This document shows, piece by piece, positions 18,601 to 27,597 of a stretch of 64,000 bases of DNA. The stretch comes from an uncultured Prevotella sp. (GTDB lineage Bacteria; Bacteroidota; Bacteroidia; Bacteroidales; Bacteroidaceae): positions 1-64,000 of the forward strand of contig CAMHLV010000004.1 of assembly GCA_946186115.1 (NCBI GenBank), given 5' to 3'. The notes under the pieces were generated by a model. It was given only the letters and a program-made list of their open reading frames with translations, ran no database searches and was not told the origin of the DNA. A program made the translations under genes and the position numbers. Every line of letters begins with the position of its first letter. The first letter of the stretch is position 1.

Positions 18601-19248
18601 ATCATTCCAGCTCCTGTCTATGATGGTAAGTTACCGCTTAATCTCCGCTCTGGTGAGTCTGTAATTCTTTATACCCTTTCTGCTCCGTCTTACGAAGTTG
18701 TACCGATAGGTGATTCTCGGTATTCAATATTCAATTCTAAAGATTTGGCAGAAATAGACCTTTCCTCTCATCCTTGGGCGCTGTCTTTCATCGAGGAGTA
18801 TCCTCGTGTCGGAGAATCCTTTACATTGGATAGGCTCCAGACATGGGAATCGCTCAGTGATTCTGCTGCCGTGACAATGGGTACGGGAGTCTATACTACT
18901 ACCTTCTGTCTAACCCGCCAACAGGCGGCCAAACATTGGCTGATAGACCTGGGAGATGTGCGTGAGTCGGCACGAGTCTATTTAAACGACAAATTCATTG
19001 GCTGTGCCTGGGCTGTACCATTTGTTCTCGACTGCCGCGATGCCTTGAAGAAAGGGCAGAATACCTTGCGTATCGAGGTTACCAACCTACCCGCTAATCG
19101 TATAAGTGACCTTGACCGACGTGGAGTGAAATGGCGTAAGATGAATGAAATCAACGTGGTGGATATCAACTATAAGAAGACCACCTATGAAAACTGGGCT
19201 CCCATGCTCAGTGGTCTTAATTCCTATGTGAAACTAAAAAGTTATTAG
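15682..19248 (+). CDS. Fused GH105 unsaturated glycuronyl hydrolase and GH106 alpha-L-rhamnosidase
   Basis: An 1188-residue secreted protein; the signal peptide ends near VAASAQ. Residues about 22-370 form a GH105 domain: ADNQCCEQTYIEL, WTWIDAIQMAMP with the catalytic Asp145, and CYWSRGNGWVYAALV. From about residue 381 a GH106-type domain begins, with RWWWLGSAVDKDNLRWNL and GIGAVEITPLYG, continuing through FFNDSYEVY, FTCGVNHVYFHG and a C-terminal jelly-roll with an LDLGDVRESARVYLN-like strand. GH105 removes the unsaturated uronate left by lyases; GH106 removes alpha-L-rhamnose. On rhamnogalacturonan I products these are consecutive steps, so the fusion makes sense. A short heptanucleotide run (18723-18736) lies in the linker before the last domain. 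Last gene before a strong terminator. Confidence 0.85.
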   Translation: MNKLLLLLFVCCSSVAASAQPEVLKAAQTTNDYFMAKYSDPTEPTFVNRMRESNLWTRAVYYEGLMALYGIDPQQRYLDYTERWANHHKWQARGGNGSTNADNQCCEQTYIELHLLTGKGTLEPTKENLLQQIATGRTDYWTWIDAIQMAMPIYVKMYAITKELRYLDYAMQSYRWTRNECGGGCFNTPEGLWWRDKDYVAPYKEKDGKNCYWSRGNGWVYAALVRSLDVLPRKSKEYKELKRDFLIMSEALLKCQHADGFWHASLVSDVDYPDPEMTGTALFLYGMAWGLQQGLLKDDKYRSACDLAWTALEKCLHADGFLGWNQGTGKDPSAGQPVTFNSMPDFEDYGTGCYLLGLTEYYKLLKSEGRVAPHAMSWPVPKPEARAGTRWWWLGSAVDKDNLRWNLSEYARAGIGAVEITPLYGVQGNDQNNIPFLSPQWMTTLKTVEEMGRQMGIQIDMNCGTGWPFGGPQVPLEQAACKAIFKDTVINGSAVYSVEIGRTKQKVKRAAPGGEGWVVDHFDRDAVKNYLDRFEKAFAESGVAYPNTFFNDSYEVYRANWTPTLFDEFQKRRGYDLRQHLPELLGDSVAGSMPSNQVLTDYRETLSDMLLENFTQQWVSWAHKHGVKVRNQAHGSPANLLDLYAAVDIPEIEGFGLSEFGIKGLRTDPGMTRKNFSDVSMLKYAASAAHVTGKPLTSSETFTWLTEHFRTSLSQMKPDLDLMFTCGVNHVYFHGSCYTPKDDPWPGWKFYASIDMSPTNSIWRDAPYLMKYIERCQSFLQMGEPDNDFLVYLPVRDMWRLRGPRNDDDKTASPNRRGGEDLLMQFDIHTMGEKSPQFIRSILTIDSLGYDCDYISDRQLAKVRIEDGMLVTEGGTRYSALIIPSGTTVDSRLKALLEPLESFVIHGENSSEMARFANAEAMKCDFGLRAIRRKRADGYHYFIANLTPRDIVGDVTLAVPFGQATFYNPMSGDIIPAPVYDGKLPLNLRSGESVILYTLSAPSYEVVPIGDSRYSIFNSKDLAEIDLSSHPWALSFIEEYPRVGESFTLDRLQTWESLSDSAAVTMGTGVYTTTFCLTRQQAAKHWLIDLGDVRESARVYLNDKFIGCAWAVPFVLDCRDALKKGQNTLRIEVTNLPANRISDLDRRGVKWRKMNEINVVDINYKKTTYENWAPMLSGLNSYVKLKSY
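18723..18736 (+). repeat. Two in-frame heptanucleotide units in the GH105-GH106 gene
   Basis: TTCAATA and TTCAATT, encoding part of a SIFNSK stretch. The same peptide word SIFNS occurs in the macroglobulin gene and upstream of tatD, where longer arrays of the same motif occur. Confidence 0.5.
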
Positions 19249-19279
19249 GTCTCATTCCTCTTACTTCTTATAATAATTA

Positions 19280-19320
19280 CCGACAAAAAGGCAGAGTGTT
19301 GTGCCTTTTTGTCGGTTGTT
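19280..19320 (+). terminator. Strong Rho-independent terminator after the glycan operon
   Basis: A 14-bp perfect stem, CCGACAAAAAGGCA (19280-19293) with TGCCTTTTTGTCGG (19302-19315), loop of 8 nt, then a T-rich tail. Confidence 0.88.
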
Positions 19321-19371
19321 TGTTGTTCGGCACACCATTTGTGCGGTAATAGGCAGATAACATTAAAATAT

Positions 19372-19377
19372 AGGAGG
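19372..19377 (+). promoter_or_regulatory. Shine-Dalgarno sequence of clpB
   Basis: AGGAGG, 8 bp before the clpB ATG. This is a full anti-16S match, uncommon in this window where most genes lack one. Confidence 0.7.
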
Positions 19378-19385
19378 ACAAACAA

Positions 19386-21938
19386 ATGACATTAGACAAG
19401 TTTACAATTAAGGCGCAGGAGGCGGTTCAGGAGGCCGTCAACACAGCGCAGCGAGGCGGGCAGCAGATGATAGAGCCCGTACACCTGTTAGCAGGTGTGA
19501 TGAACAAGGCCAAGGACATCGTCAACTACCTGTTCCAGAAGTTAGGCGTCAACGGCCAACAGATAGACATGCTTGTACAGTCGGAGATACAGCACCTGCC
19601 ACGTGTGACAGGTGGTGAACCCTACCTGTCGGGCGATACGAATAAGGTGCTGCTGAAGGCACAGGACTATGCCCAGACCATGGGCGACGAGTTCGTCAGC
19701 GTCGAGCCCCTGTTGCTGGCACTACTCACCGACGGTAAGACGGCAGGGCGCATCCTGAAGGAAGCCGCCGGCATCACTGAGAAAGACCTGCGCACTGCCA
19801 TCCAGGAGTTGCGACAGGGCCAGAAGGTGCAGTCGCAGAGTGCCGACGACAACTACCAGTCGTTGGAGAAGTATGCCAAGAACCTGGTGGACTTGGCCCG
19901 CAAGGGCAAGCTGGACCCCGTCATCGGACGTGACGACGAGATACGCCGCGTGCTGCAGATTCTGAGTCGTCGTACGAAGAACAACCCTATATTAATAGGT
20001 GAGCCGGGTACGGGTAAGACAGCTATCGTCGAAGGACTGGCCGGACGTATCGTCCGTGGCGACGTCCCTGAGAACCTGAAGGACAAACAGCTCTACTCAC
20101 TCGACATGGGTGCGCTGGTTGCTGGTGCGAAATACAAGGGTGAATTCGAGGAACGTCTGAAGAGTGTCATCAACGAGGTGACGAAAGCCGACGGCCGCAT
20201 CATCCTCTTCATCGACGAGATCCATACGCTGGTAGGTGCCGGCGGTGGCGAGGGTGCCATGGATGCTGCCAACATCCTGAAACCTGCACTGGCCCGTGGT
20301 GAGCTGCGTGCCATTGGTGCTACCACGCTGAACGAGTATCAGAAGTACTTCGAGAAGGACAAGGCCCTCGAGCGTCGTTTCCAGACCGTCATGGTCGACG
20401 AACCCGACGAGCTGTCGGCCATCAGCATCCTGCGTGGTCTGAAGGAGCGTTACGAAAACCACCACAAGGTGCGTATCCAGGACGATGCCTGTATCGCTGC
20501 CGTACAGCTGTCGGAGCGTTACATCAGCGAGCGTTTCCTGCCCGACAAGGCCATCGACCTGATGGACGAGGCCGCTGCCAAGCTGCGTATGGAGCGCGAC
20601 TCCGTACCAGAAGAGCTCGACGAGATTACGCGCCGACTGGCCCAACTGGAAATTGAGCGCGAGAGCATCAAGCGCGAAACGCCCACGACGGCTACCTCAT
20701 CCACAAACCCCACTCCCCCCACAAAACTTCAACAGCTGGACAAGGACATCGCCGAACTGAAGGAACAGGAACAGCAGTTCCGAGCCAAGTGGGAAGGTGA
20801 GCGCCAGCTCATCAACCGCATCCAGCAGGACAAGCAGGAGATGGAAAACCTGCGACTGGAGGCAGAGCGTGCTGAGCGCGAAGGCGACTACGGTCGTGTG
20901 GCAGAGATACGCTACTCGAAGCTGAAGGCCCTGGACGACGACATCGCCACTATCCAGCAGCGGCTGAATAGCGTGTCCGACGGTTCTGCCGTCGGAAGAC
21001 TGGTCCGCGAGGAGGTCACCGCCGACGACATCGCCGAGGTGGTTTCACGCTGGACGGGCATCCCCGTCACCCGCATGCTGCAGAGCGAGCGCGAGAAGTT
21101 GCTGCACCTCGAAGAGGAGCTCCACCGTCGTGTCATCGGACAGGACGAGGCCATCAATGCAGTCTCTGATGCCGTACGCCGCTCGCGTGCCGGACTGCAG
21201 GACCCCAAGCGTCCTATCGCTTCATTCATCTTCCTCGGCACCACGGGTGTCGGTAAGACGGAACTGGCAAAGGCCCTGGCCGAATATCTGTTCAACGACG
21301 AGACGATGATGACGCGTATCGATATGTCCGAATATCAGGAGAAGCATACCGTCAGCCGTCTGATTGGTGCCCCTCCGGGCTACGTAGGCTACGATGAAGG
21401 TGGTCAACTGACAGAGGCCGTACGCCGCAAACCCTATAGCGTGGTACTCTTCGACGAGATCGAGAAGGCGCATCCTGATGTCTTCAACATCCTGCTGCAG
21501 GTGCTCGACGACGGGCGACTGACAGACAATAAAGGTCGTACTGCCAACTTCAAGAACACCATCATCATCATGACCAGCAATGCCACCCGTGAGCAGCTGC
21601 GTATGACCATGCGTCCCGAGTTCCTGAACCGTATCGACGAGACCATCACCTTCAAGCAGCTCACCCAGGAGCAGATTGCCGATGTGGTACGCCTGCAGAT
21701 GAAGAAGGTGACAGATATGCTGGAGCCTCAGGGCATCCATCTGGATATTACCGATGCCGCAGTCCGCTACCTGGCTCAGGAGGGCTACGACCCCGATTTT
21801 GGAGCACGTCCCGTCAAGCGCGCCATCCAGCATCTGGTGCTCAACGACCTATCGCGTAAGATTCTGGCCGACCAGATAGACCGCACGAAGCCAATTATTA
21901 TCGACGAGTTCGGTGATGGCCTGGTGTTTAGGAATTAG
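19386..21938 (+). CDS. clpB: ATP-dependent disaggregase ClpB
   Basis: An 850-residue Hsp100 chaperone that, with DnaK, pulls proteins out of aggregates. Domains in order: N domain (1-145), first AAA+ module with Walker A GEPGTGKT (205-212) and Walker B LFIDE (274-278), coiled-coil M domain, second AAA+ module with Walker A GTTGVGKT (618-625) and Walker B VLFDE (687-691), and the C-terminal small domain. Two oddities. Residues 432-449 are a Pro/Thr/Ser-rich insert at the start of the M domain. In the second module the segment between TSN and RPEFLNRID (about 733-742) is some 20-30 residues shorter than in E. coli ClpB. The stop codon lies in a TTAGGAATTAG repeat unit. Confidence 0.96.
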   Translation: MTLDKFTIKAQEAVQEAVNTAQRGGQQMIEPVHLLAGVMNKAKDIVNYLFQKLGVNGQQIDMLVQSEIQHLPRVTGGEPYLSGDTNKVLLKAQDYAQTMGDEFVSVEPLLLALLTDGKTAGRILKEAAGITEKDLRTAIQELRQGQKVQSQSADDNYQSLEKYAKNLVDLARKGKLDPVIGRDDEIRRVLQILSRRTKNNPILIGEPGTGKTAIVEGLAGRIVRGDVPENLKDKQLYSLDMGALVAGAKYKGEFEERLKSVINEVTKADGRIILFIDEIHTLVGAGGGEGAMDAANILKPALARGELRAIGATTLNEYQKYFEKDKALERRFQTVMVDEPDELSAISILRGLKERYENHHKVRIQDDACIAAVQLSERYISERFLPDKAIDLMDEAAAKLRMERDSVPEELDEITRRLAQLEIERESIKRETPTTATSSTNPTPPTKLQQLDKDIAELKEQEQQFRAKWEGERQLINRIQQDKQEMENLRLEAERAEREGDYGRVAEIRYSKLKALDDDIATIQQRLNSVSDGSAVGRLVREEVTADDIAEVVSRWTGIPVTRMLQSEREKLLHLEEELHRRVIGQDEAINAVSDAVRRSRAGLQDPKRPIASFIFLGTTGVGKTELAKALAEYLFNDETMMTRIDMSEYQEKHTVSRLIGAPPGYVGYDEGGQLTEAVRRKPYSVVLFDEIEKAHPDVFNILLQVLDDGRLTDNKGRTANFKNTIIIMTSNATREQLRMTMRPEFLNRIDETITFKQLTQEQIADVVRLQMKKVTDMLEPQGIHLDITDAAVRYLAQEGYDPDFGARPVKRAIQHLVLNDLSRKILADQIDRTKPIIIDEFGDGLVFRN

Positions 21939-21951
21939 AAACTTTCCTACA

Positions 21952-21982
21952 AGTCCCTCTTCAACTGGAGAGGGGCTTTTTT
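21952..21982 (+). terminator. Rho-independent terminator after clpB
   Basis: AGTCCCTCT (21952-21960) pairs with AGAGGGGCT (21969-21977), with one G-T pair, followed by six T. Confidence 0.85.
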
Positions 21983-22014
21983 ATTATAAAAACATGGTAA
22001 AACACGTTAAAGAC

Positions 22015-22046
22015 TTTGGCAGTTTCGCAGTTTCTTGCTATCTTTG
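22015..22046 (+). promoter_or_regulatory. Bacteroidetes-type promoter for the macroglobulin gene
   Basis: TTTG (22015-22018), 20 nt, TATCTTTG (22039-22046), 25 bp before the ATG. Full consensus match. Confidence 0.8.
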
Positions 22047-22071
22047 TACGATATTATCATTATGAACGTCT

Positions 22072-25000
22072 ATGAAAAGTAGAATAATAGCCTTACTGGC
22101 AACAATACTGATGATGCCGATGACTACGACAGCACAAACCTACCAAGCTCTGTGGAAACAGGTCGAACAAGCACAGCAGAAGGACCTGCCCAAGACAGCC
22201 ATCCAGCACTTGCAGCAGATTGAGACGAAGGCAGGCAAGGAGAAAGCCTACGGCCAATTGCTGAAATCGACACTGATGCATGCTCAGTTGTTGGCACAGA
22301 CAGCACCCGACTCACTGCTGCCTGCCGTCAATAGGTTGGAACAGCAGGAAAAGCAGGCGACGAGCGTAGCACTACGTTCTGTTTACGATGCTGTGCTGGC
22401 GCAAATATACCAGGATAATAGTCACTTGTCTGACGATCACATGGAGCGGAGTGCATTATTCCGGGAAAAGGCACTGTCTTCTCCAGATGCTTTGGCACAG
22501 GTTAAAGCCGAGATGTATATCCCGTTCGTGGTGAGTGGCAGCGACAGTGAACTATATGACAACGACCTGCTGAGTGTAGTAGGCGAGGAACTGGAGGCAT
22601 GGTCGCTGCTCAATACATATTATAATAAGGTGGGCAATCGTAGGGCAGCCTGTCTTACTGCTCTGAAGATGATAGATAGCATAGAGCAGGCAGACTCGCT
22701 GATAGAACTCTATGGCGACTTGCCAGAGGCCGGTGAGGTGGCTATTAAGCGTTACTATCTCATGGATAAGCAGTCGGCAGATAACGACGACAGCAAGGCT
22801 AATGCCTTGGCCAAGGAAAAATACGACTGGCTGCAACAGTCACTGAAACGTTGGGGAACATGGAAACGGTCGAACGAATTGCGCAATGCCCTTTCAAACC
22901 TTGTCAATCCTCAGTTCTCGGTAGAGGTGCCTCATCAAGTGGCAATGCCTCAGGAGCAGCAGACTGTTTTGCTGAATAACCTTCGGAGCCTGAATAGTAT
23001 TACAATGCGTGTATGGCGTACAAAGCTGAATGGTGAAACCCAACTGAATCCTGATGATAGTGATGACTTGCGGCAGATTATGAAAGGAGCTGTCGAGCAG
23101 ACTGCCATGTCGCACACCGTCACTTTCCCGTCTTATGATGAATATCATGTGTTCAACGACAGCACCGAGCTGGGCGGACTGCCTGCCGGAGTATATCTGG
23201 TGGAGTTTACCTCGGAGCCTAAAACCGAGACCATTCGCCGACTGTATTTTGTATCAGGCGTGCGCCTGCTGATGCAGTCCCAGCCCGATAACACAAAGCG
23301 TTACGAGGTGGTGGATGCCCGTACGGGGCATCCTCTGAAGAATGGAAAGACAAAAACTCTGAAGAAACGCTATTATGAACAGTTGTTTGCATATACTGAC
23401 ACAGACGATTATCTGCCGGGAATGGACGATCGCGGGCGCTACAGCTATTATGAACGGGAATATAAGAGCGAGCATACGTCGCTGTTTGCCGACCGTTCTA
23501 TCTATCGCCCAGGCCAGACTGTCAACATTACAGCCATAGTTTGGAAGGAACAGAGTGCCACCGATAATGTCACTATATGCGATAAGCATTTAAGGATGGT
23601 GTTGCGCGACGTTAACTATAAGGTGGTGAGTGAGCAGAATGTTGTCACCGACAAATATGGCAAGGCAGCGGCACAGTTTACGCTTCCTAAGGGACTACTG
23701 AACGGCCGTTTCACAGTTTCCGCCAATACCAGCAGCGTGTCATTCAGCGTTGAGGAGTACAAGCGCCCCACATTCCAGGTGGAATTCGATGAATATAAGG
23801 AGTCGTATAAAGGTGGTGATACGGTAAGAGCCCGTGGTCGTGCCATGACATACGCAGGAGTGCCTGTACAAGGTGCCAAAGTACACTACACCGTAAAGCG
23901 CCGCGTGGCTTGGTGGTGGATGTCGTATTCATGGTATTGGCAGGGAGGATATTTCGGACGTTCTCTCGACGAGACTCCGCTCTGTGATGGTGATGCTGTG
24001 ACTGATGATGAGGGCTACTTCTTGATAGAGATGCCCATGCTGTTGCCCGATGACTTGGGGAATGCTCGTATGTATTACAGCTTTGTGGCCGATGCCGACG
24101 TAACCGATGTGGCTGGTGAGACACATGCAGCACAACTGATGCTGCCCTTGGGTACCAGGCCTACGGCACTGACATGCGACTTGCCACAAAAGATTCGCAA
24201 AGACCAAATGCCTCAGGTAACATTCTCTCGTCGCAATGCAGCGGGTAAAGAGATAGAAGGTAAGGTGAAATATCGTCTGGATGGCGGCAAGTGGCAGCAG
24301 ACGGCAGCCAATCTTCAATTCTCAATCTTCAATTCTCAATTAAAAAGCGGCTCGCATAGCCTTGAAGCAGTATGTGAACAAGACACTATCGATATTAATT
24401 TTGTGGTGTTTGGCCTTGACGACAAGCGCCCCGCCGCATCTACCCACGACTGGTTCTATGCTTCAGCCAGCGAGTTCTCTGCCGACGGCAGCCCCGTCAC
24501 TGTGCAGGTTGGTTCCAGCGATCCTGATCTTTATATCTTCTACAGCATCTTTTCAGGTGACAAACTCATAGAAGGCGGACATGTAGAGAAAAACGGCGAA
24601 CTGATTAACCGCAAACTGACATACAAGGAAGAATATGGCAACGGACTGCTTGTAACCTATGCATGGGTTAAAGATGGTGTGTGCTATAATCATCAGCATA
24701 CTATTCGTCGTCCCATGCCTGACAAACGGTTAACGATGACGTGGGAGACATTCCGCGACCGCCTGACTCCCGGGCAGAATGAGGAATGGCGACTGAAGAT
24801 AACGAAACCTGACGGCACCCCTGCCGATGCAAGTGTTATGGCCGTGCTCTACGACAAGAGTCTTGACCAGATTCGCCAGCATCAGTGGTCATTTTCTCCG
24901 TCGAACTACTTGCCGCTGCCATCTACTTACTGGCAGTGGACAGATTGGTGGAAAATGACCGGTTATGCCTCAAAACAATATAAGTCGCTCAGTGTGAAGA

Positions 25001-27534
25001 ACCTTGTGTTCAGCCACTTCGACCATGATGTCTATCCTTCGTATTTTTCTGTGTATTCCTTAGGAACCAGAAATGTCCGGATACGCGGCAGAAAGGTCAT
25101 GAGCGCTCCTAATGCATCCTATGCTGCAGTGGCTAACGACGAGGTTATGATGGCTAAGTCTGTTGGGAGTTATTTAGCCGAAGAGGAGTCTGCTGCTGCA
25201 GATGTTGACGATCAGTCTGTTGGTGATGCTCCAGAACAGAAGAGTGGGGAAGTGCAGATACGCGAGAATCTCAATGAGACGGCATTCTGCTATCCTCAAC
25301 TGACGACAGACGAAAAGGGACAGGTGTCCATGAAGTTCACGCTGCCCGAGAGTCTTACTACCTGGCGCTTCATGGGTATTGCCAACTCTGCCGACATGCT
25401 GTATGGTTGTCTGGGCGGTGAGACTGTTGCTCGCAAAGACGTGATGGTACAGCCTAATATGCCGCGCTTTGTACGAGTGGGTGATGAAGCACAGATTGCT
25501 GTTCGCATTTCCAACACCAGCGAGCATGCTGTCTGTGGAGAGACAAGGTTGGTATTGACCGCCCCGGAGACAGATAAGGTGGTTTACCAACAGTCACAGC
25601 CCCTCAGTGTTGAGGCTGGAAAGACAGGCACAGCCGATTTCCGGTTTTCCATTTCTGATTATCGTCATTCCTTGCTTGTTTGCAAGGTTGTGGCTGTTGG
25701 CGATGGTTTCAGCGATGGTGAGCAGCATTACCTGCCCGTGCTGCCCGATGTGGAATATGTCACCAAAACCGTGCCTTACACCCAGCATGAACCTGGAGTG
25801 AAGACCATCGACCTGACGACACTCTTCCCTGCCGGCACAACACAACAGAAACTCACAATAGAATATACCAACAACCCCGCATGGCTCATGGTGCAGTCGC
25901 TGGCCACCGTCGGACAGCCGTGGGAACACAGTGCCATCGACCAGGTAGCATCATACTATTCTAACCTGTTGGCCAAGAGCTTGTTGGCTAAGAGTCCGCA
26001 GGTAAAGACCGTCTTCGAACAGTGGAAGCACGAGGAACAAACCTCTCACCTCTCATCTCTTCACTCTTCACTTTCTAAGAATCAAGAACTGAAGGACCTG
26101 GTGCTCAGTGAGACGCCGTGGGTGAATGCTGCCGACAGGGAGGCAGAACAGAAGCAGCGGTTGGCCGACTTCTTCGACGAGAATGGCATCAACAACCGAC
26201 TGAGTACCACCATCGAGAAGCTGAAGAAGTTGCAAAACAGCGACGGTTCCTTCTCATGGTATCCTGGCATGCAGGGCAGTACCTATATCACCGTAGCTGT
26301 CGAGGAGATGCTGGTTCGTCTGAACGTGATGACCGGTCAGCAGAACGATACCAAGCAGATGCAGGACAAAGCTTTCAAGTATATCGGCACCGAGATGGTG
26401 GACGTGGTGAAGGAACTGAAGAAACAGGAGAAGAAAGGCTATAAGCCTACGTTCCCCTCGTTCACAGCCCTGCGCTGGCTTTACCTTTGTGCCCTCGATG
26501 GTCGTCAGTTGTCAGCATCCGTACAGGCTGCCAACGACTATCTCATCGCCCTGCTGAAGAAGGATATCAAGCGTCAGACCATCTATGAGAAGGCCCTGAC
26601 CGCCATTGTCCTTTCGAAACAAGGTGAGTCTAAGAAGGCTGCCGAATATGTGCAGAGCCTGAAGGAATACACCGTCTATACCGAGGAGATGGGACGCTAC
26701 TACGATACGCCGCGTGCTGCATATTCGTGGTACGACTACAAGATTCCCACCGAGGTGGCAGCTATCGAGGCTCTTCAGACGGTGGCACCGAAAGATGTGC
26801 AGACTATTGACGAGATGCGCCGCTGGCTCCTTCAGGAGAAGCGCACGCAGGCTTGGGGAACACCCATCAACAGCGTCAATGCCATCTGGGCATTCCTGAA
26901 TGGAAACCAAAGCCTGCTAGCCACTAAGGAACAGACTGTTCTGGCTATCGACGGCACGCCCGTTGACCTACCCAAGGCTACTGCAGGTCTTGGCTATGTG
27001 AAGACAGCCATACAAGAACCCAAGGGCACAACATTCACTGCTACTAAGACTTCCGAAGGCACTTCTTGGGGAGCTGTCTATGCACAGTTCTTCCAGAAGA
27101 CCAGCGAAGTAGAACAGAGCAGTAGTGGTATCACTGTCAAACGTGAGATACTTCTGCCCAATACTACGGCGGCAGCAAATTATTCACTTTTCACTATTCA
27201 CTCTTCCCTTAAATGCGGCGACCGCATAAAGGTGCGCATCACTATCGACTGCACCCGTGATCTCGACTTTGTTCAAATTTCCGACCGTCGTGCAGCCTGC
27301 ATGGAGCCTGTGCGCCAGTTGTCGGGCTATCATAATGGCGCTTATGTCTCGCCTAAGGATTGTGTAACCAACTATTTCTACTCTGGGTTGTCAAAGGGCA
27401 GGCATGTAATAGAGACAGAATACTACATTGACCGTGCCGGCCAGTATGAGACAGGTACCTGCTCTGTGCAGTGTGCCTACGCACCGGAATATCATGCTTT
27501 GGCACCGTCGGTGACGTTAACGGTAAAAAAGTAA
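22072..27534 (+). CDS. Alpha-2-macroglobulin-like secreted protein
   Basis: A very large (1820-residue) protein with a signal peptide ending near MTTTAQ and no lipobox Cys. Macroglobulin-type domains are seen: HTSLFADRSIYRPGQTVNI (MG2-type), GRFTVSANTSSVSFSVEEYK, and the A2M core ETAFCYPQLTTDEKGQVSM followed by FTLPESLTTWRFMGIA. An all-helical thioester-like domain follows, with QNSDGSFSWYPGMQGS. The CxEQ thioester is absent: the matching region reads WEHSAIDQVASYY. Bacterial homologues are periplasmic protease traps; without the thioester this one must hold targets another way or do something else. Three in-frame heptanucleotide arrays lie in it (24310-24341, 26043-26077, 27183-27210). It is probably co-transcribed with the DUF1573 gene. 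Confidence 0.88.
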   Translation: MKSRIIALLATILMMPMTTTAQTYQALWKQVEQAQQKDLPKTAIQHLQQIETKAGKEKAYGQLLKSTLMHAQLLAQTAPDSLLPAVNRLEQQEKQATSVALRSVYDAVLAQIYQDNSHLSDDHMERSALFREKALSSPDALAQVKAEMYIPFVVSGSDSELYDNDLLSVVGEELEAWSLLNTYYNKVGNRRAACLTALKMIDSIEQADSLIELYGDLPEAGEVAIKRYYLMDKQSADNDDSKANALAKEKYDWLQQSLKRWGTWKRSNELRNALSNLVNPQFSVEVPHQVAMPQEQQTVLLNNLRSLNSITMRVWRTKLNGETQLNPDDSDDLRQIMKGAVEQTAMSHTVTFPSYDEYHVFNDSTELGGLPAGVYLVEFTSEPKTETIRRLYFVSGVRLLMQSQPDNTKRYEVVDARTGHPLKNGKTKTLKKRYYEQLFAYTDTDDYLPGMDDRGRYSYYEREYKSEHTSLFADRSIYRPGQTVNITAIVWKEQSATDNVTICDKHLRMVLRDVNYKVVSEQNVVTDKYGKAAAQFTLPKGLLNGRFTVSANTSSVSFSVEEYKRPTFQVEFDEYKESYKGGDTVRARGRAMTYAGVPVQGAKVHYTVKRRVAWWWMSYSWYWQGGYFGRSLDETPLCDGDAVTDDEGYFLIEMPMLLPDDLGNARMYYSFVADADVTDVAGETHAAQLMLPLGTRPTALTCDLPQKIRKDQMPQVTFSRRNAAGKEIEGKVKYRLDGGKWQQTAANLQFSIFNSQLKSGSHSLEAVCEQDTIDINFVVFGLDDKRPAASTHDWFYASASEFSADGSPVTVQVGSSDPDLYIFYSIFSGDKLIEGGHVEKNGELINRKLTYKEEYGNGLLVTYAWVKDGVCYNHQHTIRRPMPDKRLTMTWETFRDRLTPGQNEEWRLKITKPDGTPADASVMAVLYDKSLDQIRQHQWSFSPSNYLPLPSTYWQWTDWWKMTGYASKQYKSLSVKNLVFSHFDHDVYPSYFSVYSLGTRNVRIRGRKVMSAPNASYAAVANDEVMMAKSVGSYLAEEESAAADVDDQSVGDAPEQKSGEVQIRENLNETAFCYPQLTTDEKGQVSMKFTLPESLTTWRFMGIANSADMLYGCLGGETVARKDVMVQPNMPRFVRVGDEAQIAVRISNTSEHAVCGETRLVLTAPETDKVVYQQSQPLSVEAGKTGTADFRFSISDYRHSLLVCKVVAVGDGFSDGEQHYLPVLPDVEYVTKTVPYTQHEPGVKTIDLTTLFPAGTTQQKLTIEYTNNPAWLMVQSLATVGQPWEHSAIDQVASYYSNLLAKSLLAKSPQVKTVFEQWKHEEQTSHLSSLHSSLSKNQELKDLVLSETPWVNAADREAEQKQRLADFFDENGINNRLSTTIEKLKKLQNSDGSFSWYPGMQGSTYITVAVEEMLVRLNVMTGQQNDTKQMQDKAFKYIGTEMVDVVKELKKQEKKGYKPTFPSFTALRWLYLCALDGRQLSASVQAANDYLIALLKKDIKRQTIYEKALTAIVLSKQGESKKAAEYVQSLKEYTVYTEEMGRYYDTPRAAYSWYDYKIPTEVAAIEALQTVAPKDVQTIDEMRRWLLQEKRTQAWGTPINSVNAIWAFLNGNQSLLATKEQTVLAIDGTPVDLPKATAGLGYVKTAIQEPKGTTFTATKTSEGTSWGAVYAQFFQKTSEVEQSSSGITVKREILLPNTTAAANYSLFTIHSSLKCGDRIKVRITIDCTRDLDFVQISDRRAACMEPVRQLSGYHNGAYVSPKDCVTNYFYSGLSKGRHVIETEYYIDRAGQYETGTCSVQCAYAPEYHALAPSVTLTVKK
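24310..24341 (+). repeat. In-frame tandem repeat in the macroglobulin gene (2 x 14 bp)
   Basis: AATCTTCAATTCTC occurs twice in tandem (24310-24323 and 24324-24337) plus AATT. Each copy is two heptamers. It encodes a QFSIFNSQ peptide. Confidence 0.8.
26043..26077 (+). repeat. In-frame heptanucleotide array in the macroglobulin gene
   Basis: Five 7-bp steps: CTCTCAC, CTCTCAT, CTCTTCA, CTCTTCA, CTTTCTA. They encode a Ser/Leu/His-rich loop. Confidence 0.75.
27183..27210 (+). repeat. In-frame heptanucleotide array in the macroglobulin gene, 3' part
   Basis: Four 7-bp steps: TTCACTT, TTCACTA, TTCACTC, TTCCCTT, encoding SLFTIHSSL. Confidence 0.75.
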
Positions 27535-27597
27535 ATAGTAATTGAAAGAAGTATTCAATCGAAAATAGAAAATACGTAAATCGAAAATAATCACAAT

